A DNA stretch of 64,000 nt from positions 5,784,001 to 5,848,000 of the forward strand of contig NZ_CP080519.1 of the NCBI RefSeq assembly GCF_019468465.1, in the 5' to 3' direction. Source of the DNA: Amycolatopsis sp. DSM 110486. Lineage in GTDB: Bacteria > Actinomycetota > Actinomycetes > Mycobacteriales > Pseudonocardiaceae. Each line of letters starts with the position of its first letter. Positions within the stretch are counted from its first letter, which is position 1. A program made the position numbers and the translations under genes. Under the pieces are notes generated by a model. The model had not been told where the DNA came from, did not search any database, and saw nothing but the letters and a program-made list of their open reading frames with translations. Positions 44,903-52,421 of this stretch are shown in pieces.

Positions 44903-46264
44903 ATGACCGCCTCGACCCCAGCTTCGACCCGCGAACGTTCCCCGGCCCGGCTCGCGCTCGCCGCCGTGTGCCTCGGGTTCGTGATGATCACGCTCGACGC
45001 GACCATCGTGAACCTCGCGCTGCCCGCCATCGGCGCCGAGTTCGGCCAACGGTCGACGGCCGCGCTGCAGTGGGTGGTCGACTCCTACACCGTCGCGCTC
45101 GCTGCGTTCCTGCTCACGTGGGGCGAGGCGGGGGACCGGTGGGGCTCGCGGCGCGTCTTCGAGATCGGCGTCGCGGTGTTCGTCCTCGCCTCGATCGCTT
45201 GTGCCGCAGCGGATTCCCTGCCGTGGCTCGTCGCCGCCCGCGCGGTGCAGGGGGCCGGCGCGGCGGCGCTGCTGCCGTCGTCGCTGGCGTTGATCGTGCA
45301 CCAGTTCCCCGAGGTCGGCGCCCGGGCCCGCGCGTTGGGCGTGTGGGGCGGCATGAGTGGCGTCGGGCTCGCGGCGGGGCCGATGCTCGGCGGCCTCGCG
45401 GTCGGGCTGGCCGACTGGCGGCTCGTCTTCGCGGTGAACGTCCCCGTCGGGTTGATCGCGATCGCGCTGACCCGCCGGTACGTCACCGAAACCACGCCGC
45501 GCCGGCAAACCCGCATCGACGGCGTCGGGCAGGTCCTCGGCACGGCCGCGCTGGCGTGCGTGGTCGCCGGGCTCATCGAGGCCGGCCACGCGGGCTGGGC
45601 GGACGCGACCACGCTGGTCCTCGTCGGTGCCGGCGTCGTGGCCGGGATCGCGTTCGTGGTCGCGGAAAAGGCGATCGCTGCGCCCGTGCTGCCCTTGGGC
45701 GTGCTGCGCGTACGGGCCTTCGCCGTGGCGACGGCGATCGGCGGCCTGTTCAACTTCTGCCTCTACGGCACACTGTTCTGCCTCGCCCTGTTCCTGCAAC
45801 GCGTGTGGCACCTGAGCGCGCTCGTCGCCGGGCTCGCCCTCGTGCCGCTCACACTCGCGGTGGGGCTCAACGCGTTCGTCAGCGGCCGGCTCACGCACCG
45901 GTTCGGCTCACGCCCGCCGATCGTCGTCGGCAGCCTCACGGCACTGGTCGGCGCGGCGGGGATGGCGGTGCTGCCGGACGAGCGCTCGCCGGTGCTGCTG
46001 GTGGTGTTCTCGTTGGTCTTCGGGTTCTGCTCGCTCGCGATGCCCGCGATGACGTCGCTGGCCATGAACGCGTTGCCCGGCAAGGCAGGCATCGCCGCGG
46101 GCGTGCTCAACGCGGCGCGCCAGACCGGTGGCGCGGTGGGTGTCGCGCTCGTCGGCGGGCTGCTGCCGGGCACGGCGATGTGGATCGTCGCCGGGGGTTA
46201 CGCCGCGATCGCGGCGCTGACGGGGTTGCTAAGGCTCGGTCGTCGTAAGGCTCAGTCGTCGTGA
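44903..46264 (+). CDS. MFS drug exporter (DHA2-like)
   Basis: 453 aa with 12-14 membrane helices. The motif TLDATIVNLALPAI in helix 1 and GDRWGSRRVF in loop 2-3 are typical of proton-driven drug exporters. ATG 44903 has GAGG two to six bases upstream. Substrate unknown. Its 3' end, RRKAQSS, is encoded by 16-bp tandem repeats shared with the end of the opposing VOC gene. Confidence 0.9.
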   Translation: MTASTPASTRERSPARLALAAVCLGFVMITLDATIVNLALPAIGAEFGQRSTAALQWVVDSYTVALAAFLLTWGEAGDRWGSRRVFEIGVAVFVLASIACAAADSLPWLVAARAVQGAGAAALLPSSLALIVHQFPEVGARARALGVWGGMSGVGLAAGPMLGGLAVGLADWRLVFAVNVPVGLIAIALTRRYVTETTPRRQTRIDGVGQVLGTAALACVVAGLIEAGHAGWADATTLVLVGAGVVAGIAFVVAEKAIAAPVLPLGVLRVRAFAVATAIGGLFNFCLYGTLFCLALFLQRVWHLSALVAGLALVPLTLAVGLNAFVSGRLTHRFGSRPPIVVGSLTALVGAAGMAVLPDERSPVLLVVFSLVFGFCSLAMPAMTSLAMNALPGKAGIAAGVLNAARQTGGAVGVALVGGLLPGTAMWIVAGGYAAIAALTGLLRLGRRKAQSS

Positions 46265-46282
46265 AGATCAGTCGTCGTAAGG
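46235..46282. repeat. Three 16-bp tandem repeats at converging gene ends
   Basis: Units CTCGGTCGTCGTAAGG (46235-46250), CTCAGTCGTCGTGAAG (46251-46266), ATCAGTCGTCGTAAGG (46267-46282). They differ at one to three positions. The second holds the MFS stop (46262-46264) and the third the VOC stop (46268-46270, minus). Confidence 0.8.
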
Positions 46283-47110
46283 GTCGTCGACCTCGGCGCG
46301 GCCGACGTCGTCGAGCGTGCGCGAGTGGTCGATCACCGCGAACACCGCGCCGTCCGGGTCGGCGAGGATCGCCATGCGGCCGAAGGGCGTGTCGTAGGGC
46401 TGGATCACCACGTCCCCGCCGAGCATCAGCGCCTGCCCCGCCGTCGCGTCGCAGCCGCGCGCCGGGTCGACCTCGAAGTAGACGAGCCAGTGCGGGGGAG
46501 TGTCGCGGCTGTACTCCGGGCCCATCACGTAGCGGTAGAGCACGGGCGTGTGCTCGATGAGGTATTCCGCGTAGTCGACGCTCTCGCCGTCGCCGATCTG
46601 GTGGCTCGCGTAGTTGAAGAGCTTGGTGTAGAAGTGATCGGCCGCCGGGCCGTCGTGCGCGTTGAGGTCGGCGCCGCTGAAGGTGTTGGGGATGCCGGTC
46701 ATGAACCGCCAGTCCTGCGGCGCCTCCCAGAAGACCACGGGTGCGCCCGCCGCGTCGATCGCGTGCAGGATGTTGCCGCGATCGGGGATCGCGACCGGTC
46801 CCAGCGTCACCTGGCCGCCGAGGTGCTCCACCCACTCGGCCGCACTCGCGGTGTGCGGCACGGAGACGTGCAGCGTCCAGCCGGGCTCGCTCTGCGCCCC
46901 GGCTTGGTAGAGACCGCCCGTCGGCTCGCCGGCGAGCGACGAGATCCAGTAGCGGCCGGTGGGCGCCGCGGGGTCGCGGCGCACGTCGTACTGCCAGCCG
47001 AACAAGCCCGTGTAGAACTGTTGCGACACCGCTTCGTCGCGGCAGGCGACCTCGATCCAGCACGGGAGGCCGGCCGGAATCGGACTTGAACTGGCCGAAC
47101 CGACGGTCAT
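46268..47110 (-). CDS. VOC (glyoxalase/bleomycin-resistance-like) protein, two domains
   Basis: 280 aa with two tandem VOC modules: FYTGLFGWQYDV and PDRGNILHAIDAAGAPVVFWE in the first, FYTKLFNYASHQIG and RMAILADPDGAVFAVID in the second. Such proteins bind a metal and act as dioxygenases, isomerases or drug-sequestering proteins. ATG 47110 with GGAGG upstream. Substrate cannot be told. It lies head-to-head with the methyltransferase. Confidence 0.88.
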   Translation of the reverse strand: MTVGSASSSPIPAGLPCWIEVACRDEAVSQQFYTGLFGWQYDVRRDPAAPTGRYWISSLAGEPTGGLYQAGAQSEPGWTLHVSVPHTASAAEWVEHLGGQVTLGPVAIPDRGNILHAIDAAGAPVVFWEAPQDWRFMTGIPNTFSGADLNAHDGPAADHFYTKLFNYASHQIGDGESVDYAEYLIEHTPVLYRYVMGPEYSRDTPPHWLVYFEVDPARGCDATAGQALMLGGDVVIQPYDTPFGRMAILADPDGAVFAVIDHSRTLDDVGRAEVDDPYDD

Positions 47111-47218
47111 CGCGGCCTCCTCACGGTGAGTGCGAAAGTCTATGCGGTGCCGGTGATTTTTTCGCCATGAGCCCCGGAACCCGGAACCGGGCCGCGGCCG
47201 CCGACGTTGGAGGAGTTC

Positions 47219-48049
47219 GTGCGTCTCTTCTCCCGCTCCTCGCGCCTGTCCCGCGCGACGGAGGTCTTGCCGAGCCCCAACATCTGGTACTACCAGCAGG
47301 CTTACGAGGTGGAGAACCGCGCGCAGGACGTCGACGGCGAGATCTGGCGCGTCCTGTGCGAGGAGTGCGACTGGACCGGCCGCGACGTTCTCGACCTCGG
47401 TTGTGGTGACGGATTCCACTTGCCGCGCTTCGCCCGCGACGCGCGCTCGGTGCTCGGCGTCGAGCCGTACGCACCGCTGGCGCGCGACGCGGCGAAGCGC
47501 GTGCGGGAACTGCCGAACGTGTCAGTGCGCGAAGGCCGCGCGCAGCGGTTGCCGGTCGACGACGCGAGCGTCGACGTGGTCCACGCGCGCACGGCGTACT
47601 TCTTCGGCCCCGGCTGCGAGCCGGGGCTGCGTGAAGCGGAACGCGTGCTGCGGCCCGGCGGGTCGATCCTGATCGTGGACCTCGACGCGACGAGCGAGCC
47701 CTACGGCGGCTGGCTTCGGGCGGACATCCCGCACTACGACCCCGTAGAGATCGAGAAGTTTTTCGAAGGCGAGGGCTTCAGCCTCCGGCGCGTGGCGACG
47801 CGCTGGTTGTTCGCTGACCACGCCGCCATGGAGTCAGTGCTGAAGATCGAGTTCAGCGCGCAGGTCGCCGCGCGGGCCGTGGCCGACGTGCACAAACGCA
47901 CGGTCAGCACGGCCGACGGGGCCGGGGTGACGCTGCCGGTGGGCTACCGCGTGCACACGCGGGTCAAGCCCACCGGCCTCGTCCTGCCGGGTCACTCGGC
48001 TTCTTCCGGCGACTCGTCGGTTTCCTCGACCTCGCCGAGGATCGAGTAG
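47219..48049 (+). CDS. Class I SAM-dependent methyltransferase
   Basis: 276 aa. SAM motif I DVLDLGCGDGFHLPRFA (about residue 60), post-I VLGVEPYAPLARDA, motif II VDVVHARTAYFFGPG, motif III LRPGGSILIVDLDA. GTG 47219 is five bases after GGAGG. Small-molecule methylation is likely; target unknown. The last 58 bases overlap the opposing padR gene, so its tail (PGHSASSGDSSVSSTS) is antisense to the PadR C-terminus. Confidence 0.85.
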   Translation: MRLFSRSSRLSRATEVLPSPNIWYYQQAYEVENRAQDVDGEIWRVLCEECDWTGRDVLDLGCGDGFHLPRFARDARSVLGVEPYAPLARDAAKRVRELPNVSVREGRAQRLPVDDASVDVVHARTAYFFGPGCEPGLREAERVLRPGGSILIVDLDATSEPYGGWLRADIPHYDPVEIEKFFEGEGFSLRRVATRWLFADHAAMESVLKIEFSAQVAARAVADVHKRTVSTADGAGVTLPVGYRVHTRVKPTGLVLPGHSASSGDSSVSSTSPRIE

Positions 48050-48639
48050 ACCGAGCGCCGGGCCTCGTTGAGCACGTCGACCACCCGAGCCTGCTGGCTC
48101 GGGCTGCCGGCGCGCATCACCTGCACGACCGCCGCCGCGAGCGTGGCGCCTGCCTTGCGAAGGTCGACCTCGACGGGGTCGACGTCCTCGGTGAAGTGCT
48201 CCCACGGCGGGGTGCCGGTCTGCTGCTCCGCGGCCGCGCGGCCCTCGTCGGTGAGCTCGAACAGCTTCTTGCCGTTCTCGTCCTTGCTCACGACCAGGCC
48301 TTCGTCGGCCAGCATCTGCAGCGTCGGGTAGATCGAGCCGGGGCTGGGCTTCCAGAAGCCGCCACTGCGCTCGCCGATCTCGCGGATGATCTCGTAGCCG
48401 TGCCGCGGCTGCTCCGCGAGCAGGGTCAGGATCGCCGCGCGGACGTCACCGCGCCGGCCGCGACGCGGGCCGCCGTGGCCTCGCCGTCCGCCGGGACCGT
48501 GGCCACGCCGGCCGCGACCCATCGGGCCGCCGGGGCCGAATCCGAAGTCGCCGAACTCGCGGCCGAAGGGGCCGAAAGCGGGACGACCGTGTTCTCCGTG
48601 TTGGTGCGCGTCTCGCGCACCGGGGTGAGGGTGCCTCAT
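47992..48639 (-). CDS. PadR family transcriptional regulator
   Basis: 215 aa. A Gly/His/Arg-rich N-tail (about 65 residues, GGPMGRGRRGHGPGGRRGH) precedes the PadR winged helix: DVRAAILTLLAEQPRHGYEI, KPSPGSIYPTLQMLADEGLV, KKLFELTDEGRAAAE. ATG 48639 follows AAAGGA. The His-rich tail could bind metal. A likely operator is CGATATATCG at 48801. It ends inside the methyltransferase gene. Confidence 0.92.
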   Translation of the reverse strand: MRHPHPGARDAHQHGEHGRPAFGPFGREFGDFGFGPGGPMGRGRRGHGPGGRRGHGGPRRGRRGDVRAAILTLLAEQPRHGYEIIREIGERSGGFWKPSPGSIYPTLQMLADEGLVVSKDENGKKLFELTDEGRAAAEQQTGTPPWEHFTEDVDPVEVDLRKAGATLAAAVVQVMRAGSPSQQARVVDVLNEARRSVYSILGEVEETDESPEEAE

Positions 48640-48702
48640 GTCGATGTTCCTTTGCTGTGTTGATGGCCTCGGCTCCGCCGAGGCGTGCGAGATCGCCTTG
48701 GA

Positions 48703-48769
48703 GCCGGCGTCTCGATCAGGCGGTCGGAACGGCCGGGGGCCGATCGCACCGCCTGATCGAGACGCCGGC
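48703..48769. repeat. 22-bp perfect inverted repeat
   Basis: Arms 48703-48724 and 48748-48769 are exact reverse complements over 22 bases (starting GCCGGCGTCTCGATC) with a 23-base GC-rich loop. Lies between the padR start and the GluRS gene. It could be an RNA hairpin, a terminator for a divergent transcript, or the trace of a mobile element. Confidence 0.85.
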
Positions 48770-48800
48770 GCGCTCGCGCTGATCGGTTGCGACTGGTTCA

Positions 48801-48810
48801 CGATATATCG
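48801..48810. promoter_or_regulatory. AT-rich palindrome, possible PadR operator
   Basis: CGATATATCG is a perfect 10-bp palindrome in otherwise GC-rich DNA; flanking GTT and AAC extend the symmetry with two mismatches. PadR proteins commonly bind AT-rich dyads in their own promoters. Confidence 0.45.
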
Positions 48811-48945
48811 GAAACGGTCGCGATGCAACCTAACGACTGTCGGGGACCTGCGCGAGGCGCGTTTGCGGTGGTCGGAGATACTCGAAGGAGTAGGAAGACG
48901 CCCCGTAACGACAGACCTGAGACGACCTGGGAGACCCGACCCCCC

Positions 48946-50598
48946 ATGCTGGACCGAGTGGTCATCGACGCCTTGTTCCCCGCGGACCTGCCCGAGCCGG
49001 AGCACTGGGAGCAGCGCTACCCGGCGCGGCAGCTGCCCGACGGTGCGAAGGTGACCCGGTTCGGCCCGTCGCCCACCGGGTTCGTGCACATCGGCGGCAT
49101 CTACGTGGCCACGATCGACCAGGACGTCGCCCGCCGCTCCGGCGGCCGCTACCTGGTGCGCGTCGAGGACACCGACCAGTCGCGCGAGGTCGAGGGCGCG
49201 CTGGAGCAGTTCGAGCGCGGCTTCACCTACTTCGGCCTGCAGGCCGACGAAGACACGTTGCGCGGCGGCGACTACGGCCCGTACCAGCAGTCGGGCCGCG
49301 AGCAGATCTACCTGACCTTCGTGCGGCAGCTGCTGCGCGAAGGCCGCGCGTACATCGACTTCGCGACCAAGGACGAGCTCGCGTCCATCACCGCGCGCCA
49401 GCAGGCCACGAAGCTGCCCACCGGCTACTACGGCTCCTGGGCGATCTGGCGCGACGCCGACCCGGCCGACGTGCAGGCGAAGCTCGACGCCGGCGAGCCG
49501 TGGGTAGTGCGCTTCCGCGCGCCCGACGACACCGGCGTGCGCGTGCGCTTCACCGACGCCATCCGCGGCACGATCGAGGCCGAGGCCAACCGCAACGACG
49601 TGGTGATCCTCAAGAGCTCCGACCAGAGCCCCCGGCTGCCGACCTACCACTTCGCGCACGCCGTGGACGACCACCTCATGCGCGTGAACCTCGTCATCCG
49701 CGGCGACGAGTGGATCTCGTCCGTGCCGGTGCATCAGCAGCTGTTCGACGCGCTCGGCTTCGAGCCGATCACCTACGCCCACATCGCCCCGCTGATGAAG
49801 CAGGAGGGCGGCAGCAAGCGCAAGCTGTCCAAGCGCAAGGACCCCGAGGCGTCGGTCGACTTCTACATCGAGGCCGGCTACCCGGTCGAGGCCGTCCTGT
49901 ACTACCTGCGCGGGCTGGCCAACGGCCGCCTCGCCGAGCTGCCGCTGGCCCAGGCGCTGGACGAGCCGGTCAACCTCGACGAGATGGGCGTCGCGGGACC
50001 GCTCGTGGACCTCGTGAAGCTCGACGACATCTCCGCCGACCACATCGCCACGATGTCCGGCGCGGAGATACTCGCCGCCGTGCGCACGTGGGCGCAGCGC
50101 TTCGACCCGGAGCTGCTGTCGGTGCTCGAGTCGTCGGAGGAGCAGGCGCTGCGCGCGCTGGCCGTCGAGCGCGAAGGCGCCGAGAACCCGCGCAAGGACC
50201 TCAAGAAGTGGAGCGAGTTCCGCGCGGTCTACGGGTTCTTCTTCCCGCAGCTGCACGCGCCCGTGACCGGCCCGGACGACGAGCGCATCGCCGCACTGGG
50301 CGTGGCGCCGGACGTCGTGCGCGCGGTGGCGTCGGACTTCGTCGCGAACTACACACAGCTCGACGACGGCCAGGAGTGGTTCCAGCAGATCCGCGACGTC
50401 GCGGCGAAGCACGGTTTCGCCAAGAACGCCAAGGAACTCAAGAAGAACCCCGACGCGTTCCCGGGCTCGATCCGCGAGGCCTCGCAGATCATCCGCATCG
50501 CGATCACCGGCTCAACCCGCAGCCCGGACCTGCACTCGATCACGCAGGCGCTGGGCCGCGACGAGACCCTGCGGCGGTTCGAAGCCCTGACGGCGTGA
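48946..50598 (+). CDS. Glutamate--tRNA ligase-like protein, divergent type
   Basis: 550 aa class I synthetase. The HIGH-equivalent is RFGPSPTGFVHIGG (GluRS normally has HxGG) and the KMSKS-equivalent is RKLSKRKDPEAS. Other GluRS blocks: RVEDTDQSREVEG, DVVILKSSDQSPRLPTYHFAH, VIRGDEWISSVPVH. The sequence differs from the usual actinobacterial GltX, so it may be a second copy, but the rest of the genome is not visible. ATG 48946 lacks a close ribosome site. It sits in a block inserted between cdsA and rlmN. Confidence 0.88.
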   Translation: MLDRVVIDALFPADLPEPEHWEQRYPARQLPDGAKVTRFGPSPTGFVHIGGIYVATIDQDVARRSGGRYLVRVEDTDQSREVEGALEQFERGFTYFGLQADEDTLRGGDYGPYQQSGREQIYLTFVRQLLREGRAYIDFATKDELASITARQQATKLPTGYYGSWAIWRDADPADVQAKLDAGEPWVVRFRAPDDTGVRVRFTDAIRGTIEAEANRNDVVILKSSDQSPRLPTYHFAHAVDDHLMRVNLVIRGDEWISSVPVHQQLFDALGFEPITYAHIAPLMKQEGGSKRKLSKRKDPEASVDFYIEAGYPVEAVLYYLRGLANGRLAELPLAQALDEPVNLDEMGVAGPLVDLVKLDDISADHIATMSGAEILAAVRTWAQRFDPELLSVLESSEEQALRALAVEREGAENPRKDLKKWSEFRAVYGFFFPQLHAPVTGPDDERIAALGVAPDVVRAVASDFVANYTQLDDGQEWFQQIRDVAAKHGFAKNAKELKKNPDAFPGSIREASQIIRIAITGSTRSPDLHSITQALGRDETLRRFEALTA

Positions 50599-50604
50599 GC
50601 CGCG

Positions 50605-50638
50605 ACCGTCCTCCGGTGCAGGTCCGCCGGAGGACGGT
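50605..50638. terminator. Hairpin terminator after GluRS gene
   Basis: ACCGTCCTCCGG (50605-50616) and CCGGAGGACGGT (50627-50638), 12-bp perfect stem, ten-base loop, no U run. Seven bases after the GluRS stop; could stop transcription from both sides. Confidence 0.8.
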
Positions 50639-50641
50639 GCG

Positions 50642-50860
50642 TCACTCCTGTTCGGGCGCGGTGGCGTCCAGCCTTCGTTGCAGTTCCGGGTGGCCGGTGA
50701 ACACCGCCACCTGCAGCTCCGCGACGAGGCGCTGCATGGGAATCTCCACATCGACCCCGAACACGTCCCGGATCCGGGTCAGCCGGTACTTCAACGTGTT
50801 GCGGTGCACGTACAGAGTGCGGGGCCGCCGCGGTGAGGTCCCCGCCCGCTTCCGGTGCAC
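50642..50860 (-). pseudogene. C-terminal stub of a PucR-type regulator
   Basis: The frame encodes RTLYVHRNTLKYRLTRIRD, the conserved C-terminal HTH of PucR/CdaR-family regulators, ending TGHPELQRRLD. Full proteins have 350-550 residues; here the sequence before RTLYVHRN is unrelated, so the N-terminal part has been lost. No start with a ribosome site. A short expressed HTH peptide cannot be excluded. Confidence 0.72.
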
Positions 50861-50933
50861 GGGCTACCAGTTCATCGTCGACGCCGTCCGCGAGGCGGCC
50901 GCGGTGCTGCGGGCGGACCCGTCCGGCTGGTGA
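50859..50933 (+). pseudogene. C-terminal stub of an unknown gene
   Basis: TGYQFIVDAVREAAAVLRAD has normal genome codon bias and ends in TGA at 50931-50933, but there is no N-terminal portion. It abuts the PucR stub back to back. The parent protein is not identified. Confidence 0.4.
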
Positions 50934-50998
50934 CCGGCAGCACACGGTCGGGGGAGTCCTGACGGCGTGTCCGGTGGACGTGGAATACTGGATCGGTT

Positions 50999-52105
50999 AT
51001 GACTGCCCTCCCCCTTGTTTTCGATGCGCCCAAGCGCGGCCTGCCGCCGCGCCACCTCGCCGACCTCACCTCCGCCGAGCGGGCGGAGGCTGTGGTGGAG
51101 CTGGGGGAGAAGGCCTTCCGCGCGAAGCAGCTGTCGAACCACTACTTCTCGCGCCTGACCGTCGACCCGGCCGACATGACGGACATCCCCGCGGCCTCGC
51201 GCGAGCGGCTCGTCGCGGACCTCATGCCGTCGCTGCTCACCGAGGTCCGCGCCCTGACCGCCGACGCCGGCCCGACCCGCAAGACCCTGTGGCGCGCCCA
51301 CGACGGCACGCTGCTCGAGAGCGTGCTCATGCGCTACCCCGACCGCGCGACGCTGTGCATCTCCAGCCAGGCCGGCTGCGGCATGGCGTGCCCCTTCTGC
51401 GCCACCGGCCAGGGCGGCCTCGACCGCAACCTCTCGACGGCCGAGATCGTCGACCAGGTCCGCTCCGCCGCCGCGGTCATGCGAGACGGCGCCATGCCCG
51501 GCGGCCCCGGCCGGTTGTCGAACATCGTGTTCATGGGCATGGGTGAGCCGCTCGCGAACTACAAGCGGGTGGTGGCCGCGGTGCGGCGGATCACGGAGCC
51601 GGCGCCGTCGGGTTTGGGGATCGGGCAGCGTTCGGTGACGGTGTCGACGGTGGGTTTGGCACCGGCGATCCGGAAGCTGGCGGACGAGAAGATGCAGGTG
51701 CGGTTGGCGGTGTCGCTGCACACGCCGGATGACGAGCTGCGGGACACGTTGGTGCCGGTGAACAATCGCTGGTCGGTGGACGAGGTCTTGTCGGCCGCTC
51801 GGTATTACGCGGACACGAGCGGTCGGCGGGTGTCGATCGAGTACGCGCTCATTCGGGACATCAACGACCAGCCGTGGCGGGCGGAGTTGCTGGCTAAGCG
51901 GCTGCGGAAGCACTTGGGTCAGTTGGTGCATGTGAACGTGATTCCGTTGAACCCGACGCCGGGTTCGAAGTGGGATGCGTCGCCGAAGCCGGTGGAGCGG
52001 GAGTTCGTGCGGCTGGTCAACGCGGGGGGCGTAGCCTGCACGGTGCGTGACACTCGTGGTCAGGACATTGCTGCCGCGTGTGGCCAGTTGGCTGCCGAAG
52101 GCTGA
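50999..52105 (+). CDS. rlmN: Dual-specificity RNA methyltransferase RlmN
   Basis: 368 aa radical-SAM enzyme forming m2A2503 in 23S rRNA and m2A37 in tRNA. The cluster motif is [11 protein letters not shown] (about residue 125); [12 protein letters not shown] and the catalytic Cys in [15 protein letters not shown] complete it. ATG 50999 is about ten bases after AATACT, so the leader is short or absent. Codon choice switches from C-ending to G-ending near 51565. Confidence 0.96.
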   Translation: MTALPLVFDAPKRGLPPRHLADLTSAERAEAVVELGEKAFRAKQLSNHYFSRLTVDPADMTDIPAASRERLVADLMPSLLTEVRALTADAGPTRKTLWRAHDGTLLESVLMRYPDRATLCISSQAGCGMACPFCATGQGGLDRNLSTAEIVDQVRSAAAVMRDGAMPGGPGRLSNIVFMGMGEPLANYKRVVAAVRRITEPAPSGLGIGQRSVTVSTVGLAPAIRKLADEKMQVRLAVSLHTPDDELRDTLVPVNNRWSVDEVLSAARYYADTSGRRVSIEYALIRDINDQPWRAELLAKRLRKHLGQLVHVNVIPLNPTPGSKWDASPKPVEREFVRLVNAGGVACTVRDTRGQDIAAACGQLAAEG

Positions 52106-52135
52106 GTTTTTCGTTTCAGTGATGGAGAATCTGTT

Positions 52136-52408
52136 GTGATCTCAACCCCGTGTCTGCTGGACCCGGCTGCCGAAGAACTGAAGCTGCGCGACATCACCGG
52201 CGGGGTGGCGGTTGCTCGCGCGGCCCGCACGTTGCTGGGTGAGCGGTTCGATTCGGAGAGTTTCATGTACGTCCTGATGCGCGCGTACTCCGTGGACTTC
52301 CACGCCGCCCGCGTCGCTTCGCGCTGGCACGAGTTCGAGAACGGCCCGCGGGCGTTGTCGGATGCGGATCTGGAAGTGCTGCTGGCGCCCTGGGTCGCGA
52401 CCAGCTGA
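52136..52408 (+). CDS. Hypothetical protein
   Basis: 90 aa from GTG 52136 with GGAG nine bases upstream: ISTPCLLDPAAEELKLRDI, then FMYVLMRAYSVDFHAARVA and RALSDADLEVLLAPW. Codon use supports coding. No family recognised. It follows rlmN by 30 bases and converges on the glycosyltransferase gene. Confidence 0.65.
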   Translation: MISTPCLLDPAAEELKLRDITGGVAVARAARTLLGERFDSESFMYVLMRAYSVDFHAARVASRWHEFENGPRALSDADLEVLLAPWVATS

Positions 52409-52421
52409 AGGCTCAGCCGGG

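Noticed and set aside
48640..48945. Insertion-sequence end suggested by the long inverted repeat
   Set aside because: No transposase reading frame and no flanking target duplication was seen, so it is reported only as an inverted repeat.
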